NCBI GenBank assembly: GCA_040774885.1
Contig: JAXGTO010000009.1
Coordinates: 1-63,057 of the forward strand
Origin: JAXGTO01 sp040774885
GTDB taxonomy: Bacteria; Actinomycetota; Coriobacteriia; Coriobacteriales; Eggerthellaceae
Length of the DNA stretch: 63,057 nt
Reading direction: 5' to 3'
This document shows, one piece after another, positions 58,906 to 63,057 of the stretch (position 1 is its first letter; every line of letters begins with the position of its first letter). The notes beneath the pieces were generated by a model. It did not search any database and was not told the origin of the DNA. It was given only the letters and a program-made list of their open reading frames with translations. A program made the translations under genes and the position numbers.

Positions 58906-59220
58906 GTGTCAACTTCGGAACATCCTTCCGACATCGATTGCCTCAAGGTGTCTTCTAAGTCATCGCCAGCTTCGGTAGCTGGAGCCATTGCCGGCATGGT
59001 CAAAGACGGCGTTCCGGTTAAAATTCAGTCAGTTGGCGCCGGGGCGGTGAATCAAGCTGTCAAGGCAATCGCTATTTCTCGCGGCTTTCTATCTCCCGTT
59101 GGCATAGAAATCGTTTGCGTTCCCAGTTTCGCCGATATCGTCATCGATGGCGAATATCGAACTGCCATCCGCTTCGACGTCGAGCCCCGTTATCTCAACG
59201 GTGTTTCTTCGCAAGACTAG
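58906..59220 (+). CDS. spoVS: SpoVS-like Alba-superfamily protein
   Basis: A 104-residue protein similar to stage V sporulation protein S of Bacillus, with LKVSSKSSPASVAGAIAG, QSVGAGAVNQAVKAIAISRGF and a core of about 86 residues. It probably binds nucleic acid in an Alba-like fold. GTG start with AAGGAA upstream. No sporulation genes are in the window, and homologues are known in non-sporulating bacteria. It has its own promoter and precedes miaB. Confidence 0.93.
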   Translation: MSTSEHPSDIDCLKVSSKSSPASVAGAIAGMVKDGVPVKIQSVGAGAVNQAVKAIAISRGFLSPVGIEIVCVPSFADIVIDGEYRTAIRFDVEPRYLNGVSSQD

Positions 59221-59241
59221 ATAGGGCTTTCGGCCTGTTTC

Positions 59242-60609
59242 ATGCAGCTTTCCTCTCTTACATTCTTCGTTAAAACCTATGGGTGCCAGATGAACGAGCA
59301 TGATGCTGAACGCATCGCGGGTTTGCTCGAGAGTACCGGTGCTGTGCCTGTTCGTTCTTTCGAGCAAGCCGATATCGTCGTTTTCATGACTTGCTGCGTC
59401 CGCGAGCGTGCCGATGAGCGTCTTTACGGACAGGCCGCTTCCATCAAAAATCTCCCTTTGCGTCCTGGGTCTCCTGTAAAAAAGCGCCTTATCGCCATAG
59501 GTGGGTGCATCGGTCAAAGGGATGCGGAATCGTTGGTTGAAAAACTCAGCCATATCGATGTCGTTTTCGGAACTCATAACCTCTCTGAGCTTCCCGCTTT
59601 GTTGGTTGAGTCGATGGAAAGCGGTTCTTCCGCCGTGCATACGGTCGATGAATCTGACGGATTCGCTACCGACCTTCCGCAAGATCGCGCCACCCCTTGG
59701 GCGGCGTGGCTTCCCATCACCACGGGCTGCGATAACTTTTGCACCTACTGCATCGTTCCCTATGTGCGCGGAAGGGAAAAATCCCGGCCGTTGGATGAGA
59801 TTTCTGATGAGGCCGGCCGTCTGGTTGCCGATGGCGTTCGCGAGATCACTCTTTTAGGGCAAAACGTCAATTCCTATGGTCGCGACCTTTATGGCGAGGC
59901 CTCGTTTGACCGTGTGCTCGATGCTGTTTCCCAGTCTGGAGTCGAACGCATTAGGTTTGCCACCAGCCACCCCAAAGACCTCACCGATGACGTCATAGAA
60001 CGTTTCGCGATGTTGCCGAATTTGATGCCCGCCCTTCATCTTCCCGTACAGTCCGGATCCAATCGGATTTTGGATGCGATGAATCGCCGTTATACGAGGG
60101 AGCATTATCTTGAGCTTGTGGGAAAGGTTCGAGCCGCCGTTCCCGATATCGCTCTTTCTACGGATATCATCGTCGGTTTTCCCGGCGAAACCGAAGAAGA
60201 CTTCCAAGCTACCTACAACCTTGTGGAGTCTGTCGGCTACCATCAGGTTTTCACGTTCATCTACTCCAAGCGAGAGGGAACTCCTGCGGCAAAGTTGAAA
60301 GACGACACGCCCAAAGAAGTTGTCCAGCGACGGTTCGATTCGCTTGTCGAACTCGTTCAGAAAAAGGCATACGAGCTCAATCAGCCGTTTGTCGGGCGCA
60401 CAATGCCCGTCTTGGTCGAAGGCGTTTCTCCTCGCGATGACAGCATGCTTTCCGGGCGCTCTCCGTTCAACCAGACCGTTCATTTCCCTCGATCGAGCGA
60501 AGGCAACGCAATGTCCGGACGAATCGTCGACGTACGCATAGACACGGCAAAAACCTGGTATCTGCAAGGGACGTCCGTCCTCCAAGACGATGGCGGTTTG
60601 CCGCATTGA
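59242..60609 (+). CDS. miaB: tRNA-2-methylthio-N6-dimethylallyladenosine synthase MiaB
   Basis: A 455-residue radical SAM methylthiotransferase that turns i6A37 into ms2i6A37. It has N-terminal cluster cysteines (TYGCQMNEHDAERI, TCCVRE, IGGCIGQR), radical SAM CDNFCTYC, LLGQNVNSYGRD, and LHLPVQSGSNRILDAMNR, with a TRAM domain. It overlaps miaA, which makes its substrate, by four bases. Confidence 0.96.
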   Translation: MQLSSLTFFVKTYGCQMNEHDAERIAGLLESTGAVPVRSFEQADIVVFMTCCVRERADERLYGQAASIKNLPLRPGSPVKKRLIAIGGCIGQRDAESLVEKLSHIDVVFGTHNLSELPALLVESMESGSSAVHTVDESDGFATDLPQDRATPWAAWLPITTGCDNFCTYCIVPYVRGREKSRPLDEISDEAGRLVADGVREITLLGQNVNSYGRDLYGEASFDRVLDAVSQSGVERIRFATSHPKDLTDDVIERFAMLPNLMPALHLPVQSGSNRILDAMNRRYTREHYLELVGKVRAAVPDIALSTDIIVGFPGETEEDFQATYNLVESVGYHQVFTFIYSKREGTPAAKLKDDTPKEVVQRRFDSLVELVQKKAYELNQPFVGRTMPVLVEGVSPRDDSMLSGRSPFNQTVHFPRSSEGNAMSGRIVDVRIDTAKTWYLQGTSVLQDDGGLPH

Positions 60610-61586
60610 GCGCGCTGCATTCTCAGCTGCATCGCCCTCTTATCGCAGTGGTCGGTCCCACCGCGTCGGGCAAAACCGCTGTATCCCAGCTCATTGCCGA
60701 ACAGCTGGGAGCATCTGTGCTTTCTGCCGACAGCATGCAGATCTATCGCGGCATGAATATCGGCACGGGGAAGATCGCACCCGAGGCACGCACGGTGCCG
60801 TACTACGGCCTGGATCTGATCGAACCGGGACAAGCCTATTCCGCTGCTTTGTTCCAGAGCTATGGCCGAGATGTTGCAATCACCCTTGATGACCAGGATT
60901 CTCGTTGCGTGCTCTGCGGGGGAACGGGCCTCTACATCCAAGCCGTCATCGACGACTACTCGTTTGCAGCCGGAGATCTGATAGACAATCCTTCACGCCG
61001 GCAATGGACTCGTTTCGCCGAGGAACAGGGCGTTACAGCGCTTTGGAATGAGCTGCAACAGCGCGATCCTTCTTCTGCCGAACTCATACACCCCAACAAC
61101 GTTAGACGCGTCATAAGAGCTCTCGAGCTTTTTGACGAGGGCACTTCGTATTCCGAGCGTTCGGCGCCGGCGAATCGCATACCCGCTTTTTTCCCAACGA
61201 CTTTGATCGGCCTGCTGGTGGATACGGAGGTTCTCAACGCTCGAATCAATGCCCGAGTCGATCGGATGTTTGAAGAAGGGCTGGTGGACGAAGTCGAAAC
61301 CTTGCTCGATCGCGGGTTGCACGACGCGCTGACCGCCAAACAAGCCATCGGCTACAAAGAAGTAGTTGCAGCGCTTGAGGGCCAGTGCTCTTTGCAACAG
61401 GCATCCGACGATATCAAACAGGCAACGCGTCGCTATGCCAAGCGGCAGCGAACGTGGTTTCGCAAAGACGACCGCATTACCTGGATCCGTGCAGATTCGA
61501 CGGATGCATCGAGCCTCGCCGAAGAGGCTCTCGAGCACCTGTCTATAATGGATGAAAGATACTTCGAGCAAGGAGCTGAAGGATAG
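60606..61586 (+). CDS. miaA: tRNA dimethylallyltransferase MiaA
   Basis: A 326-residue enzyme that adds dimethylallyl to A37 of UNN-reading tRNAs. The P-loop GPTASGKTA, SADSMQIYRGMNIGTGK, GGTGLYIQAVIDD, NVRRVIRALE and TRRYAKRQRTWFRKD are seen. TTG is the start codon, coupled with the miaB stop (TTGA). dapF follows 2 bases later. Confidence 0.96.
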   Translation: MSALHSQLHRPLIAVVGPTASGKTAVSQLIAEQLGASVLSADSMQIYRGMNIGTGKIAPEARTVPYYGLDLIEPGQAYSAALFQSYGRDVAITLDDQDSRCVLCGGTGLYIQAVIDDYSFAAGDLIDNPSRRQWTRFAEEQGVTALWNELQQRDPSSAELIHPNNVRRVIRALELFDEGTSYSERSAPANRIPAFFPTTLIGLLVDTEVLNARINARVDRMFEEGLVDEVETLLDRGLHDALTAKQAIGYKEVVAALEGQCSLQQASDDIKQATRRYAKRQRTWFRKDDRITWIRADSTDASSLAEEALEHLSIMDERYFEQGAEG

Positions 61587-61588
61587 GA

Positions 61589-62521
61589 ATGGAACTCGAT
61601 TTCGTCAAGATGCATGGTTTAGGCAACGACTTCATCTTCATCGATGATTTTTCTCGTGATGTCGAGCTTTCATCTGACCAGGTAGCCTTCATGTGCGATC
61701 GCCATTTCGGTATCGGCGCCGACGGCGTTATCTTGGTACGTCCCAGCGAGACTGCAGGATGCGCAGCTTACATGCACTACATCAACGCCGATGGCACATT
61801 GGCTCAAATGTGCGGCAATGGTGTTCGCTGCTTTGCCAAATATCTGGTCGATCGCGGCTTCGTACATCCAGCCGACGGTCGTTTCGTGGCCGACACGCTT
61901 TCCGGCCCCAAACCAATCACGTTTTCCGTCGATGATAGCGATCGCTTGGTAAGCGCTACGGTTGATATGGGCCATCCTGTATTGAAGGCGGAGGATATCC
62001 CCGTTGACGAGTCTGCCCTTGGCGTTCGCAGTATCGATAGTTCAAAAGTTCGAGAAGGCGTCTGTTCGCTCGAATTCGATTCGCCTTGGGGTCCATTTGC
62101 ATTTACTTGCGTTTCCATGGGCAACCCCCATGCCATTTGCTTCGTGGATGACTGGAACGCTATCGATGACTCCTTGTTTTCCGACCCGGCTGATAAGCGC
62201 CTTTCCACTCTCGACATCGATACTGTGGGGGCATTCTTCGAATCTCATCCGGCCTTCCCTGAAAAGACGAACGTGGAATTCGCTTCTATCGATTCCGATA
62301 GTTTGTCTATGCGCGTTTACGAGCGGGGTTGTGGAGAAACCCTCGCGTGCGGAACGGGCACCTGTGCCACCGACGTCGCTGCTGCCGTCACTGAACTCCG
62401 TGGAAGAGAAAACGACATCCATCTGCTTGGTGGCACGTTGCATATCGCTTGGGATGCAGATGACCACGTCATGATGACCGGCCCTGCAGAGCAAGTGTTC
62501 GAGGGGACTATCGAACTCTGA
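61589..62521 (+). CDS. dapF: Diaminopimelate epimerase
   Basis: A 310-residue cofactor-free racemase that converts LL-DAP to meso-DAP. Both catalytic cysteine motifs are seen (MCGNGVRCFAKYL and LACGTGTCA) as well as MHGLGNDFIFID and MGNPHAICFV. The ATG has AAGGATAGG. The aminotransferase that would make its substrate follows. Confidence 0.97.
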   Translation: MELDFVKMHGLGNDFIFIDDFSRDVELSSDQVAFMCDRHFGIGADGVILVRPSETAGCAAYMHYINADGTLAQMCGNGVRCFAKYLVDRGFVHPADGRFVADTLSGPKPITFSVDDSDRLVSATVDMGHPVLKAEDIPVDESALGVRSIDSSKVREGVCSLEFDSPWGPFAFTCVSMGNPHAICFVDDWNAIDDSLFSDPADKRLSTLDIDTVGAFFESHPAFPEKTNVEFASIDSDSLSMRVYERGCGETLACGTGTCATDVAAAVTELRGRENDIHLLGGTLHIAWDADDHVMMTGPAEQVFEGTIEL

Positions 62522-62575
62522 CGCGCGCTGCCATCAACTTCTCCTACCTAGAACTTTGATCCTGAAAGGAACTCA

Positions 62576-63057
62576 ATGAAAACTGCCGATTGCCTCAACC
62601 ACATGGCACCATATCTGTTCGCTCAAATCGATAAGAAGCGCGATGCGCTCAAGGCTCAGGGCGTTGACGTCATTTCGCTCGGCATCGGCGATCCCGACAT
62701 CCCCACGCCTGATCATATCGTTGATGCCATGGCGGAGGCTATCCGCAAGCCTGCTAATCATCAGTATCCAGACTATGCCGGCTCGATTGAATATCGCACG
62801 GCATGCGCCCAGTGGATGAAACGCCGCTTCGGCGTTGATTTGGATCCGAAGACAGAGGTTCTTGCCGTCATCGGATCGAAGGAAGGCATCGCTCACTTGC
62901 ATACGGCTTTCGTCAATCCCGGCGACTACGTGCTGGCTCCTTCTATCGGATACCCCGTATATTCCGGCGGTGCCACTTTGCAAAGCGCTCATACCTATTT
63001 CATGCCCATGAAGGCAGAAAACGGCTTCCTTGCCGATTTCGACCATGTGCCTGAAGA
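62576..63057 (+). CDS. dapL: LL-diaminopimelate aminotransferase-like, 5' part
   Basis: Runs off the right edge; 160 residues are visible. Class I PLP aminotransferase N-terminus with ISLGIGDPDIPTPDHIV, YPDYAGSIEYRTACAQWMKRRFGV, VLAVIGSKEGIAHLHTAFVNPGDYVLAPSIGYPVY. The lysine that binds PLP is beyond the edge. The position 54 bases after dapF, and the SLGIGDPD/GSKEG pattern, favour DapL, which makes LL-DAP from tetrahydrodipicolinate in one step; an alanine or general aromatic aminotransferase is the alternative. ATG has GAAAGGA. Confidence 0.82.
   Translation, partial: MKTADCLNHMAPYLFAQIDKKRDALKAQGVDVISLGIGDPDIPTPDHIVDAMAEAIRKPANHQYPDYAGSIEYRTACAQWMKRRFGVDLDPKTEVLAVIGSKEGIAHLHTAFVNPGDYVLAPSIGYPVYSGGATLQSAHTYFMPMKAENGFLADFDHVPE

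Noticed and set aside
58906..59220. SpoVS as evidence of sporulation
   Set aside because: No other sporulation gene is in the window and SpoVS homologues occur in non-sporulating bacteria.

Overview
This window reads as chromosomal core DNA of an anaerobic, probably non-sporulating, Gram-positive member of the Actinobacteria class Coriobacteriia, most likely Eggerthellales. Support: a lipoprotein-type NrfA with a NapC-like partner carrying non-canonical heme motifs, a SpoVS homologue without other sporulation genes, RNase J together with RNase Y, a lysine pathway ending in dapF plus an LL-diaminopimelate aminotransferase-like gene, and a CIRCE/HrcA and Gram-positive-type SOS box. This placement is inference from gene content; no 16S rRNA gene is present. 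I see no mobile element, CRISPR array or prophage, and no gene-free stretch longer than 300 bases.

Layout. 1-9.8 kb: 3' end of priA, catalase, a Crp/Fnr regulator divergent from nrfA-nrfH, sigma-70 rpoD, a fused rRNA methyltransferase rlmKL whose first catalytic half looks dead, and tRNA-Asn plus tRNA-Val. 9.8-19.4 kb: an alpha/beta-hydrolase-fold protein lacking its nucleophile, then a peptide-family ABC importer (binding lipoprotein, permease, permease-ATPase fusion, ATPase) followed by an N-acetylneuraminate-lyase-like aldolase, a ROK kinase and NanE. Together these look like a sialic-acid uptake and catabolism module. 19.5-28.8 kb: comEA, comEC, holA, rpsT with a long tail, a possible one-heme lipoprotein, lepA, a small membrane protein, dus and hemW. 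28.8-36.9 kb: a CIRCE-controlled stress/ribosome operon, hrcA-dnaJ-rsmE-mtaB-phoH-ybeY-dgkA-era-recO, in which consecutive genes repeatedly overlap by ATGA, followed by a convergent small TSCPD gene.

37-51 kb: rpsO and pnp (with a structured leader), then a TetR regulator and a radical SAM protein that interrupt an otherwise conserved block, then an M16 protease, dapB, dapA, rnj, ftsK, a RodZ-like protein with an Arg/Ser-rich linker and yajQ. 51.5-63 kb: rimO, a pgsA-cinA fusion, SOS-controlled recA, recX, rny, an uncharacterised GHKL ATPase, spoVS, miaB, miaA, dapF and the 5' part of a dapL-like aminotransferase.

Functional themes: mRNA decay (PNPase, RNase J, RNase Y, YbeY), tRNA/rRNA modification (RlmKL, RsmE, Dus, MtaB, RimO, MiaB, MiaA), lysine/peptidoglycan precursor synthesis (DapA, DapB, DapF, DapL), and anaerobic nitrite ammonification (NrfHA). 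Several genes are translated from starts chosen here by ribosome-binding site or stop-start overlap, as noted per entry.
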